A stretch of DNA of 64,000 bases from contig NC_010334.1 of the NCBI RefSeq assembly GCF_000019185.1, positions 2,852,001-2,916,000 of the forward strand, given 5' to 3'. Shown piece after piece: positions 1 to 8,843 of the stretch (position 1 is its first letter; each line of letters opens with the position of its first letter). Both the position numbers and the translations under genes were made by a program. Under the pieces are notes generated by a model. That model was not told where the DNA came from. It ran no database searches and saw only the letters and a program-made list of their open reading frames with translations. This DNA is from Shewanella halifaxensis HAW-EB4. Its GTDB lineage: Bacteria; Pseudomonadota; Gammaproteobacteria; Enterobacterales; Shewanellaceae.

Positions 1-1128
1 CTCTAGAATATGCGTTAAGGCTTTATAGTCGTGCGAACGTGGCGCTAAGCCTGAACGGTCCAATACGCGCTGAACTTTTTGAGCTAAAAGAGGAATTTCA
101 CGAGGGCTACGATTATAAAGGTTTGATGCATAAAGGCCTATAAACCTATCTTCACCAATAACATTGCCTTGTTCATCAAAGCGTTTGACGCCGATGTAAT
201 CAACATATGCAGGGCGGTGAACACGGCTCTTTTCGCTGCTCTTAGTTAGCACTAAGAGGCTCTTATCTAACGCTTCTTTGCGTGCACTTGCTGAGAAGTT
301 AGACAACAGCAAACCGGTTTCAGTCTTTGATTTTGTCGATTTACTCATCAAGCCTAAGCTGGTTGACTTATCGGCAACGAGTTCTAAATCACCTTCCACT
401 TTATGCAGGTCGTATCGGCGATAGCCAAGTAATGTGAGGTGATGGTCGTTAAGGTAGGAGAGGAAGTTTCTCGCTTCGTTAAGCTCTTCCTTTGTGCCAG
501 GATAAGGACGGTTTTCTAACTCGGCGATTGTCTCGCCAAGCTTAGCTGACATCGCTTCCCAATCGTTAACCGCGGCGCCAACATCGGCAATGACCGACTC
601 AATCTCTATGGTGAGCGCCTTAATGTCGTCATCGCTACTTTGACGGTCAATCTCAATTAGAAAAACAGCTACTTTATCAACATTTTCCTGCTTATCAGAG
701 CTGTAGCGGACACAAGTTACCGCACCGCCTTTTCTCTCAATTGCCATCGGCGTGTGCAGCATCATATGTGCTGTAATGCCTAAACGGTTAATCGCCATAC
801 CAACCGAATCAACTAAGAAAGGCATATCAGGTTGAATAATCTCAATAATCGAGTGGCTTGACTGCCAGCCATGCTTTGACTGACTTGGGTTGAAAACCCG
901 GATATGACCTTCCCCGACGGAGGTCTTATTCAGAGCATTCCATTGACTCAAAACAGCGCCATATAAGTCACTGTCATTACGCGCGTTAAGATCGTCTTTC
1001 GACATATGCGCATAGAGGCAGGTGGCGAACTGTTCAACTTGTTTTGCTTGTGAATTGGGTACTTTAGAGTGAATTAGGTTGACTACGTTTTCGAGCAGTA
1101 CTGAAGGCATTGCATCTTTCAAGGCCAT
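1..1128 (-). CDS. gdhB: NAD-specific glutamate dehydrogenase, N-terminal part (runs off the left edge)
   Basis: Seen: an uninterrupted frame of 376 codons read leftward from ATG at 1128, starting MALKDAMPSVLLENVV and still open at base 1. Family knowledge: the N-terminus matches the very large (about 1,600 residue) bacterial NAD-dependent glutamate dehydrogenases, which convert glutamate to 2-oxoglutarate and ammonia in the cytoplasm. Only the N-terminal regulatory region (with segments such as PDMPFLVDSVGMAINRLG) lies here; the catalytic domain is outside the window. A CRP-like dyad lies about 80 bases upstream of the start. The family call is firm; nothing can be said about the missing catalytic residues. 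Confidence 0.93.
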   Translation of the reverse strand, partial: MALKDAMPSVLLENVVNLIHSKVPNSQAKQVEQFATCLYAHMSKDDLNARNDSDLYGAVLSQWNALNKTSVGEGHIRVFNPSQSKHGWQSSHSIIEIIQPDMPFLVDSVGMAINRLGITAHMMLHTPMAIERKGGAVTCVRYSSDKQENVDKVAVFLIEIDRQSSDDDIKALTIEIESVIADVGAAVNDWEAMSAKLGETIAELENRPYPGTKEELNEARNFLSYLNDHHLTLLGYRRYDLHKVEGDLELVADKSTSLGLMSKSTKSKTETGLLLSNFSASARKEALDKSLLVLTKSSEKSRVHRPAYVDYIGVKRFDEQGNVIGEDRFIGLYASNLYNRSPREIPLLAQKVQRVLDRSGLAPRSHDYKALTHILE

Positions 1129-1205
1129 GTTGCTATTTCCTTAGGGGCTATGGCAGCGCTTTTTAATTTTTATGGATGCTTCTTAAACCGACCTGAGCCT
1201 ATTTC

Positions 1206-1221
1206 TGTGACCTAGGTCATA
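1206..1221. promoter_or_regulatory. Candidate CRP-type operator upstream of the glutamate dehydrogenase gene
   Basis: The 16-base dyad TGTGACCTAGGTCATA fits TGTGA-N6-TCACA with one mismatch. It sits about 80 bp upstream of the gdhB start codon, a sensible place for CRP control of amino-acid catabolism. Regulation is inferred from the motif only. Confidence 0.5.
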
Positions 1222-1357
1222 GCGCGAAGTTTATTACTAAACACACCATATTTCGAGAACTATTTTAGTGGTACATCCTCATTGATATTAACCTCAAACC
1301 GATTTAATTCACACTAATGACATAACAATCGTATATAACGTGTTTTTATGCATAAAA

Positions 1358-1381
1358 AAAGAGGAGCTAATGCTCCCCTTT
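1358..1381 (-). terminator. Rho-independent terminator of the DUF1302-to-RND unit
   Basis: On the minus strand the stem (GGAGC paired with GCTCC, extended by flanking A/T pairs) with a TAAT-type loop is followed by a run of T. It begins 9 bases after the stop codon of the exporter gene, so it closes that leftward unit. Confidence 0.8.
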
Positions 1382-1389
1382 AGTCGACT

Positions 1390-3693
1390 CTACTTGGGCT
1401 GCCGCCAAAACATGGCGGCAATCGCTGGCAAGATAATTATTGCCCCTAACATATTTACCAAAAACATAAATGTTAGCAATATTCCCATATCCATTTGGAA
1501 CTTAAGCGCCGAGAAGAACCAAGTACTGACACCAATTGCCAAAGTCAGGCCGGTAAAGATCACTGCACTGCCACGCTCAACCAAGGCTTCATAATAAGCT
1601 TGTTGTACTGGCATGCCATCTCTTAAACGAACCGCCATGGTCGATAGGATATAAATACCGTAGTCGACACCGATACCGACACCAAGTGCAATAACTGGCA
1701 AGGTGCTTACCGCAAGTCCAATATCGAGCTGGGTCATTAATGCCTGTGCCAGTGTCGATACCACATACAGGGGTAAAATAACCGCAATGGTCGCCCTTAA
1801 AGAGCGGAAGCTAATTAGACAGAGGAAAAACACTGCACCATAGACATAAAGCATCATAGGTAGCTGTGCTTCGGCCACCGCTTCATTGGTTGCAGCCATT
1901 ACACCAACTGGACCAGAGGCTAATTTAAATTGGATCTTATCGTTATCCATCTGCTGTTGCAGCTGATTAACTTTATCGATAACCACTTCAATGGTCTCGG
2001 CCTTATGATCTTTTAGGAACAGGTAAACAGGCATAACCGAACAATCACTGTTGAGAAGCCCTGATGTTGTTGGAACCCGCCCTACCGCTTGCACTAAACT
2101 TGCGGTTGTTCTTGGCAAAACACTCCACTTTGGGTTTCCCTCATTAAAGCCAGCGTTCACCCTCTTAGCTACGGATGCAAGACTGGCTGTCGCTTCAACG
2201 CCTGGCGTGTTGCTCAACTGCCACTCAAAATCATCAATTTGCGTCAGTACAGAGTGATAAGTACAAGCTTCAGGGAATGCCTCAACAATCACCGTCATGA
2301 CATCGGTCGTGATAGAAAATTTATCGGTTATGAAAAACGTATCTTGATTATAGCGAGAGTCAAGATGTAGCGCTGGCGCGCCACCTTGTAGATCGCCAAT
2401 CTTCATTTTATTAGCTTGGTGCAAACCAACTGCGTATAGCAGCCCTGTGGCTAACAAAACCCAAACCGCGTATTTTGGGGTGGCAAATTTGGATAAGCTT
2501 AACCAAATATTGTTGGCTGAATTTGGTTGCTTCTCTTTACTCGGCGTAACCGTAGTAAATGAAATAAGCAGTGGCAATAAGATTAGGTTAGTTAAGATAA
2601 TAACGGCGACACCTAATGATGCCGATATCGCAAGCTCTCGAATAATCCCAATATCAATGGCTAAAAGCGTCATAAAGCCAATGGTGTCAGACAGCAAGGC
2701 CACACCGCCAGGAATAAGTAAACTTCTAAAGGCTAATGCCGCTGCCGCCTTTGTGGTCTGGCCGTCCGTTACACGCCGCCTGACCGCGTTGATCATCTGT
2801 ACGCTATGACTGACTCCGATTGCAAACACCAAAAACGGGATCAGTATTGACATGGGATCTAACCCAAATCCGACAACAGTGAGCAAACCTAACTGCCAAA
2901 CCACGGCAGTCAAACTACACACTAGCGGCAGAATAGTCAGCGCAACCGATTTAGAGAAAAAGTAAACCATCACAGCAGTAACGAGGATCGCTATCAAGAA
3001 AAACAGCAAAACTCCTTTTGCACCGTCGGCAACATCACCCGCCATCTTGGCAAAGCCTATGATGTGGATCTTTATCGTATCTGTTTCATACTGCTCCCGC
3101 AGCTGTTTTTCTAACTGAGCGGCAAAGGCCAAGGTATCTAAGGCTTCACCTGTTTGTGGATCGAAGTCCATCAACTGGGCGCTAACCATTGCTGCCGAGT
3201 AATCTTCTGCAATTAGCCGGCCGACAATACCAGCCTTTTCAATATTACCGCGAACAATTTTCAAGCCTTGCTCTGTGGTAGAAAAATCAGCGGGTATGAC
3301 AGGGCCGCCAGCAAAACCATCTTCAACGACTTCGGTAAAACGCGTTGAGGGGGAAAATAGAGATTTAACCTGTGCTCGGTCTACACCCGGAATAAAAAAC
3401 AGTTGATCATGGACATTCTTAAGAGAATCAAAAAAATTAGCATTAAAAATATTACCGCTGGTGTCTTCAACAGCCACCATAATGCTATTAGCCCCACCGA
3501 ATTGTTTCTGATGCTTAAGATAGGTTTGCATATAGCTGTGGTTAAGCGGAATATTCTTTACAAAAGCGGCATCCATTTTAAGATTGCTCGCCTGCATGCC
3601 AAGGAAGATTGTCGCAAGCGCAAAAAAGAATATAACAAATGCCCTATGACGGAATAGATAAGATTCAAATCCATTAACTAATTTATCTAACAT
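1390..3693 (-). CDS. RND/MMPL-superfamily exporter (COG1033-type)
   Basis: A 767-residue inner-membrane protein. It has an N-terminal transmembrane helix, a large periplasmic loop (roughly residues 45-220), a block of helices (about 225-385), a second periplasmic loop and a second block of helices (about 620-765): the duplicated layout of RND/patched-type exporters. The second block contains GVGIGVDYGIYI, the conserved acidic stretch of the proton-relay helix. It is the last gene of a four-gene leftward unit with DUF1302, DUF1329 and YCF48 proteins, and starts 12 bases after the YCF48 stop. Substrate is unknown. Related exporters move lipids or other hydrophobic compounds, so a hydrophobic cargo is an inference. 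Confidence 0.88.
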   Translation of the reverse strand: MLDKLVNGFESYLFRHRAFVIFFFALATIFLGMQASNLKMDAAFVKNIPLNHSYMQTYLKHQKQFGGANSIMVAVEDTSGNIFNANFFDSLKNVHDQLFFIPGVDRAQVKSLFSPSTRFTEVVEDGFAGGPVIPADFSTTEQGLKIVRGNIEKAGIVGRLIAEDYSAAMVSAQLMDFDPQTGEALDTLAFAAQLEKQLREQYETDTIKIHIIGFAKMAGDVADGAKGVLLFFLIAILVTAVMVYFFSKSVALTILPLVCSLTAVVWQLGLLTVVGFGLDPMSILIPFLVFAIGVSHSVQMINAVRRRVTDGQTTKAAAALAFRSLLIPGGVALLSDTIGFMTLLAIDIGIIRELAISASLGVAVIILTNLILLPLLISFTTVTPSKEKQPNSANNIWLSLSKFATPKYAVWVLLATGLLYAVGLHQANKMKIGDLQGGAPALHLDSRYNQDTFFITDKFSITTDVMTVIVEAFPEACTYHSVLTQIDDFEWQLSNTPGVEATASLASVAKRVNAGFNEGNPKWSVLPRTTASLVQAVGRVPTTSGLLNSDCSVMPVYLFLKDHKAETIEVVIDKVNQLQQQMDNDKIQFKLASGPVGVMAATNEAVAEAQLPMMLYVYGAVFFLCLISFRSLRATIAVILPLYVVSTLAQALMTQLDIGLAVSTLPVIALGVGIGVDYGIYILSTMAVRLRDGMPVQQAYYEALVERGSAVIFTGLTLAIGVSTWFFSALKFQMDMGILLTFMFLVNMLGAIIILPAIAAMFWRQPK

Positions 3694-3705
3694 AGTAAGG
3701 TCCTA

Positions 3706-4722
3706 TTATTTTTGTTCTAATTTGATGAGACCTTTATTACCAGCAACCCATAAGTTTCCTTTTGAGTCCTCGGCAATAGCGACTAGGTTTTCACCTTGTC
3801 GTTGCTCTATAAGGTGACTTTCACCTATAACGGATATATCAATAATTACGCCAGCATTCCCCACAAGCCGTAATACTCCTTCTTCAAGAAGGATCCCTGC
3901 GTTGATAGTGGAGTCAACAGGCAAACCGACACTTTGCCAATTAACTAGGCTCAAATCCGATTTAAACACATTGCCACGAAGGCCCATGATAAAAGCTGTG
4001 TCACCTGCAATGATGGCATTAAATAGGGAGCCCTCATAAATAAAATCTTGTTTTAGCCAATTTTGTCCCAGATCGGTCGAAGTTGCTACTAACCCCAGCT
4101 CACCAACCATAATGAGTGTGCTATCTGTTGCTTGAATAATTCGATTAAAGTGAGGCAGCAGCATGCTACGTTCAGAGAGGTAAAGCGCTTCATCCTCTGC
4201 TTTTAACTCCGCTAAATAGGCCACATCCTCTTCAAAAAGTAACTCTTGATGGTACTCACTTTTCCAAGTCTTACCGCCATCTTGAGTGCGAAAGAATAAG
4301 CCATAAGCGCCAACCGCAACGCCATCGTGTTCATTAAAGAACAGAATATCTAACAGAGGTTTTTCAATTTCTTCTGACTGCATCTGCAGCGTCCAAGACT
4401 GACCACCATCTGTAGTATGTAAGATGGTAGCGTCATGCCCTACTGCCCAGCCTTTTTCTGGCGTGATAAAAAATACTTTCGTTAATAGAGCCTGTGTTGG
4501 TGTATTAACCTGTTTCCACAGGTCTTGATAAACGAAGGCATGACCACGGTCGCCTACTGCAACCAAGGTTTGTTGATTCTTTGCAATATCTAATACTAGA
4601 GAGTTTGCAGCAAGAGGCTGAATTTGTTGTTGATATTTATTCTCTTGAGCCACTGCTAAAGAAGAGGAAAAAAGATAAATAAAACTCAATATAGAGATAA
4701 ATCGAAGCATGCTAAACGACAT
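3706..4722 (-). CDS. YCF48/BNR-repeat beta-propeller protein, probably exported
   Basis: About 338 residues starting MSFSMLRF, chosen because AAGGAAG lies five bases upstream of this ATG; a longer frame reaches 4752 but overlaps a hairpin. A signal peptide ends near SSSLAVAQE. The mature part has repeated blade motifs of the YCF48/sialidase-like type, for example AVGHDATILHTTDGGQSW and AVGAYGLFFRTQDGGKTW. Family knowledge: YCF48 in photosynthetic organisms is a photosystem II assembly factor, but bacterial relatives with this neighbourhood have no established role. Here it sits between a periplasmic DUF1329 protein and an RND exporter. I infer a periplasmic scaffold or adaptor. Confidence 0.82.
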   Translation of the reverse strand: MSFSMLRFISILSFIYLFSSSLAVAQENKYQQQIQPLAANSLVLDIAKNQQTLVAVGDRGHAFVYQDLWKQVNTPTQALLTKVFFITPEKGWAVGHDATILHTTDGGQSWTLQMQSEEIEKPLLDILFFNEHDGVAVGAYGLFFRTQDGGKTWKSEYHQELLFEEDVAYLAELKAEDEALYLSERSMLLPHFNRIIQATDSTLIMVGELGLVATSTDLGQNWLKQDFIYEGSLFNAIIAGDTAFIMGLRGNVFKSDLSLVNWQSVGLPVDSTINAGILLEEGVLRLVGNAGVIIDISVIGESHLIEQRQGENLVAIAEDSKGNLWVAGNKGLIKLEQK

Positions 4723-4742
4723 ACAAACTTCCTTTAAAATAG

Positions 4743-4762
4743 AGAGGGGCATGAGCCCCTCT
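4743..4762 (-). terminator. Intercistronic hairpin between the DUF1329 and YCF48 genes (attenuator or mRNA-stabilising)
   Basis: A perfect 8-bp GC-rich stem, AGAGGGGC with GCCCCTCT, closes a four-base loop. On the minus strand it is followed by TCTATTTTAAAG, a weak U-tract. It lies in the gap between the DUF1329 stop and the YCF48 start, so it could partly terminate transcription or protect the upstream message. Which one applies cannot be told from sequence. Confidence 0.6.
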
Positions 4763-4772
4763 ACAAGCTGGG

Positions 4773-6137
4773 TTAACGAATACCTGCACGGCGTAATGCA
4801 GCCGGAGTGAAGTTTGCTTCACTTAACTTGGCATCGAAGTCGTACATACGGCCTTCATTATCTAGACCCATCGCGATATAACGACGAGACTGAAGATCAT
4901 GGAATACTTCTAAGGTGCTCCACTGTGTAGGCACTTCGTAGTAGTTCAAACCATGAGCTATCGCCACGCGATACAGTTCATCGCGGTTATCGTATAGATC
5001 GGCAACAGATACCTGCCATGAGTCTTCATCGATATAGAAAGTACGTGCCTTATAGATGTGGCGCATGCCCTCTTTCAACGTTGCTTTAACCACCCAAACA
5101 CGGTGCTTCTCATAACGGACATACTCAGGGTTAATGTGACCTGGAGTGATGATCTGATCATACTCAAGCTTATCTGAGTGCAGCTTGTAGTCGTTGTACG
5201 GGATGTAAAGCTCCTGCTTACCGACTAACTCCCAGTTATAGCGAACGGGTGAGCCGTTAAACATGTCAAAATCATCGGTTGTTCTTAGACCATCAGAAAC
5301 GGTACCAGGGGTATCAAATGCAACATTTGGCGCTTTACGAACGCGGCGCTGCCCCGTGTTATAGGTCCATGCCTGACGCGGTAGCTTCTCTTGGTCCATA
5401 GTCTCTTTAACTAACAGAGCAGTACCCGCCAAACGTGCAGGCTGGGTCACAACTTGCTTAAAGAAGAACAAGGTATTCTCTTTAGAAAGCTTATCGAGAG
5501 TCATCTCAGGGCGAGAATACTGGAATCGGATCTCTTCGGCTGTTTCAACCAAAGTGTAGCTACCGCCGGCAGTCGGTGCAGCTTGGCTGCGCGATGTCTT
5601 AATATCGACGCCACGGAAGCGAAGCACATGGTTCCAAATAACTTCTAAGCCATTTTCAGGCATAGGGAATGGAATGCCAACAGAAGCACCTTTAATACCA
5701 TTACCCCCATCAATTAACTCTGCACGAGTGGCATTGGCTTTGGTCGCGTCATAGACAAATTGCGGTACAGAAGCTGAACGTCGAGTCTGATAAACATTCA
5801 TCTTGAATGTTTCAGGGTACAACTCAAACAACTTAATTTGACCATCAGATAGGTACTGTTTGTACTTATCTTTATTGGCATTGGTGATGGTGAATTCGAT
5901 TTTATCGCTTGGAAATGGATCGATATGATGCATTCCTTTGCTATAGCCTGCTACGGGTTGAGTTATCCCCCCATCCCAAGCAGGAATAGAACCATCGGCA
6001 TTGGCGGCTTTCTCTCCCCCCAAAGGTGTCAACTCTGTGCCTAATTTAGCAGCATCTGCTTCAGAGACTTTAGCCAATGCCGCTTGAGCACTTAGGGCAA
6101 ACATCACTGCTACAGGCAATATCGCAAGTTTATTCAT
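4773..6137 (-). CDS. DUF1329 (LolB-like fold) periplasmic protein
   Basis: 454 residues with a clear signal peptide (MNKLAILPVAVMFALS through ALA at about residue 22). The mature start VSEADAAKLGTELTPLGGEKAAN is typical of DUF1329 proteins, as are the later segments RVWVVKATLKEGMRHIYKAR and DLYDNRDELYRVAIAHGLNYY. AAGGA lies ten bases before the ATG. Family knowledge: DUF1329 resembles outer-membrane lipoprotein-sorting proteins and is regularly encoded beside DUF1302 barrels and RND exporters; its function is unproven. Position and localisation suggest that it shuttles a hydrophobic ligand between the exporter and the outer membrane. Confidence 0.88.
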   Translation of the reverse strand: MNKLAILPVAVMFALSAQAALAKVSEADAAKLGTELTPLGGEKAANADGSIPAWDGGITQPVAGYSKGMHHIDPFPSDKIEFTITNANKDKYKQYLSDGQIKLFELYPETFKMNVYQTRRSASVPQFVYDATKANATRAELIDGGNGIKGASVGIPFPMPENGLEVIWNHVLRFRGVDIKTSRSQAAPTAGGSYTLVETAEEIRFQYSRPEMTLDKLSKENTLFFFKQVVTQPARLAGTALLVKETMDQEKLPRQAWTYNTGQRRVRKAPNVAFDTPGTVSDGLRTTDDFDMFNGSPVRYNWELVGKQELYIPYNDYKLHSDKLEYDQIITPGHINPEYVRYEKHRVWVVKATLKEGMRHIYKARTFYIDEDSWQVSVADLYDNRDELYRVAIAHGLNYYEVPTQWSTLEVFHDLQSRRYIAMGLDNEGRMYDFDAKLSEANFTPAALRRAGIR

Positions 6138-6155
6138 TGTTATTGTCCTTGTGAT

Positions 6156-8204
6156 TTAGATTGAATACTTAATGTTGAACGAAACATAATCTCGGTCAGC
6201 CAAAGAGTTGGTCGTCCCTACTCCACCAAAGAAGGTGTTATAAGAAATATCGGCGCCCCAGCGACTTTGATAGTCAAAGTTAATGCCTAATGCCACTGAT
6301 TTTTTACCCTCAGTAAACAAGAACATCGGGTCAGGCGTAATACCATCAACGTCGTGAGAGAAGATCACTCGTGGCGCAATATTCACTCCCCCCCAAACGT
6401 TGTTGTAATCAGCTTTAGCCACTAAACGATAACCCCAAGCAAAATCAGTCGGGAAAGGATTAACCTCAGGGCCATTATGTAAGGCTTCAATAATGCCTGG
6501 CATGTCGGGATTTCCACCAGAGCGCGATGTTCCAGGACCGTTAAGTCTAAGCTCATCATGACTCGGCATATCGTGGATCCACACACCACCAACCTCAGCC
6601 AACATAGTTAAGTTGTCGGTACCAAGAGTCGGGCCGAATAGATGGGTAAAGGTAGTTTGTGCTTGAGTGGTATCAAGACGAATAAAGCCTTCGGCGTATT
6701 CCCCCGGCCCATAGTTTTCAACTTGTGAAATACCATCGAAATCAGGACGAATACCTGCATTAGCCAGCTGCTGTGGCATTGCGGCAAACAACAATTCAAC
6801 ATCATCAATCTGCAATGGCTCATCAAGGCGGTGAGCTATTTCACCGGCAACGGAAGTATCACCAACAAGCGTATTAAAGCTAACGCCCATCAGTTGAATA
6901 TCTTCTGGATATACTATCTGTGCTTTTGAGAACGTCTCTAACGCTAGCAGATCTTCACGAGTCATGGCTTCGCCAGACTGTGCTTTACCGCCGAGTCGCT
7001 GCAGGTCTCGGCCAATAGCTTCTTCGGTAAAGTTCGCCGTGGTACCGCTGATTAGCGGACGACGACTATGATAGTTCATGTAGTACAAGCCAAACTCGGT
7101 CTCGCCAAGTTGTGGTGCATAATACCCAAGCTTCACACCCCATTGGCCGTCATCACTCGCCGATGCAGGATCTTCTACTAATGTTGCTTTAGTTGGATAA
7201 GCGAGTGCAAGGCTTGCTAAGTCGCTCGAGTTAACCTGACCCGACCCGACCATGCCAACAAGGGCATTATATTCAGATAGGAGGAAATTAAGATCCATGT
7301 CAGGGTTGGCATTAAAGCCTAACTGTGCATTTTGGTAATAACCGCCGTAACCTGCAAAATCATTTGTAGAAAGAAATGATCCTGGTGTTGGAACCCAAAC
7401 AGGCTCCCAATCATATTGATAAAAACCTTCAACAGACAAATTATCTGTAATACCAAAAGACGCCCAAACCATTCCTTGAGGCCTAAATGCTTCTTTTAAT
7501 TCAGCACCAGGCGCATTAAGAATATTCAGATCGACTGGATTGATGACACCAATACCGTGTGCAATCAGTGTGCTTTCTCCCCACGAGACAACCTGATCAC
7601 CCACTCGTATTGAAAGAGGGTTTGCACCACCGTTAAAATCAAAATCGGCATAAACAAAAGCATCTAGTAGGCGAATATCTTTACATTGAACTTCAGAAGC
7701 TTTCTTATCTTCACAAGGATCGTACTCTTTGCCTGTTAATGGATTGCTATAACCATAATCGCCATCATTAGCTTTACGGTCATAGAAATACATTCCGCGA
7801 GCAAAAACACCAAAATTCTTATACTTTAGAGAAAGTTCATGTAAGCCTTTAAAAATTTCTGCAGTGGTATCGCCTTGGGTATATAGCAGATCGGCTAAAT
7901 CGCCATTACTCGAATAAGACCCAGGTTGTGCCCAAATCTCGGCTGAACTGTATTTAGTATCGCTAAAAGCAGAGTAACCTGACCAATCAAAACGAGGATG
8001 ATTCACCTTACCGATCTGATTATCCCAATCTCTGCCTTCAACGCGCCAACTTGCACCAGCAGTCCAAGTAGAATCGAATGTTCCTTCCACCTCACCCCAA
8101 TTGAATGAGATTGCATTAGCATGGTTTGTCATGCCAAAACCGAGCGCCGCGACTATCCCCAAAGCGAGCGTCGACTTATTTAAGCCGTTTTTAACCTTTT
8201 TCAT
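6156..8204 (-). CDS. DUF1302 outer-membrane beta-barrel protein
   Basis: About 682 residues from ATG 8204 (MKKVKNGLNKSTLALG), preceded by GGAGAGAAG; a longer frame to 8315 lacks a signal at its start. The signal peptide ends at NHANA near residue 30 and is followed by ISFNWGEVEGTFDSTWTAGASW, the hallmark start of DUF1302 proteins. Alternating beta strands and a C-terminal ...YVSFNIKYSI strand ending in a hydrophobic residue fit an outer-membrane barrel. First gene of the leftward unit; the DUF1329 ATG follows 18 bases after its stop. It probably forms the outer-membrane component of the system. No cargo can be named. Confidence 0.88.
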   Translation of the reverse strand: MKKVKNGLNKSTLALGIVAALGFGMTNHANAISFNWGEVEGTFDSTWTAGASWRVEGRDWDNQIGKVNHPRFDWSGYSAFSDTKYSSAEIWAQPGSYSSNGDLADLLYTQGDTTAEIFKGLHELSLKYKNFGVFARGMYFYDRKANDGDYGYSNPLTGKEYDPCEDKKASEVQCKDIRLLDAFVYADFDFNGGANPLSIRVGDQVVSWGESTLIAHGIGVINPVDLNILNAPGAELKEAFRPQGMVWASFGITDNLSVEGFYQYDWEPVWVPTPGSFLSTNDFAGYGGYYQNAQLGFNANPDMDLNFLLSEYNALVGMVGSGQVNSSDLASLALAYPTKATLVEDPASASDDGQWGVKLGYYAPQLGETEFGLYYMNYHSRRPLISGTTANFTEEAIGRDLQRLGGKAQSGEAMTREDLLALETFSKAQIVYPEDIQLMGVSFNTLVGDTSVAGEIAHRLDEPLQIDDVELLFAAMPQQLANAGIRPDFDGISQVENYGPGEYAEGFIRLDTTQAQTTFTHLFGPTLGTDNLTMLAEVGGVWIHDMPSHDELRLNGPGTSRSGGNPDMPGIIEALHNGPEVNPFPTDFAWGYRLVAKADYNNVWGGVNIAPRVIFSHDVDGITPDPMFLFTEGKKSVALGINFDYQSRWGADISYNTFFGGVGTTNSLADRDYVSFNIKYSI

Positions 8205-8521
8205 TTTAGCTTCTCTCCGTAACCTGCTGGATTCTTTTGTTATAGGAATTGATAGCCAACAAACTGTTAACTTACAGGTGACACCATTGTTACAGCATTT
8301 ACACGGAGTGAGCAAGTTTGAAACATGGAAAATATTTAAAAGATTTCGTCACTTAAGAGGGATTTTGAAGTCAGAAATGCAGGCTATATTTAAATCAGCA
8401 ATTGGTTAAGTGATATACGTCTACTTTCGAACTCATATATACCGTAATTACAATAGCTTATGAGTTCTAAAGTGGATAAAGAAGAGATGTTTAAAGCAAT
8501 CGACCGTTTGAAGTAATTACT
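8205..8521. other. Gene-less stretch upstream of the DUF1302 unit
   Basis: About 317 bases between the DUF1302 start and the DUF2835 stop. It must contain the promoter of the leftward four-gene unit, but I see no confident -35/-10 pair, operator or RNA. A frame reading rightward through it is only a shadow of the DUF1302 signal-peptide region. Confidence 0.5.
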
Positions 8522-8752
8522 CTAAATCTTATCGAGGCTAATTAGATTTCCTTGACTATCAACGGTCATATTAAAATAAGCCTTGATGCCATTGATAGTT
8601 AAGAAGGGTCGAAAATGCCTTGCACTAATCCATAATGTTCGGCCATCGACATCAACAACTTCAACTTTATTTATCTCACCTCGATAATAAGGCAAGAATG
8701 CTTGATAACTGATATTCATAGGAAATTTAAAGACTTGATGGGATGATGCCAA
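8522..8752 (-). CDS. DUF2835 family small protein
   Basis: 76 residues containing FPMNISYQAFLPYYRG and a following VDGRTLWISARHFRPFLT segment, which match the short DUF2835 proteins of gammaproteobacteria. The start used here is TTG at 8752 with TAGG just upstream. The only internal ATG (8719) would cut into the conserved N-terminus, so the TTG is preferred, though a short spacing leaves some doubt. Function unknown. It lies between pepN and the DUF1302 unit, all leftward. Confidence 0.75.
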   Translation of the reverse strand: MASSHQVFKFPMNISYQAFLPYYRGEINKVEVVDVDGRTLWISARHFRPFLTINGIKAYFNMTVDSQGNLISLDKI

Positions 8753-8843
8753 AACCTAATTCTCGTAAAATAGTAGGACCTCAATTCAGTAGCCGTATCA
8801 TACGATGACTGAGATTGAGATCCAATATATCACTGCTGCCGCT

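Noticed and set aside
2447..2809. Rightward frame inside the RND exporter gene
   Set aside because: It is antisense to a well-supported membrane protein, so its hydrophobic stretches are mirror images of coding bias.
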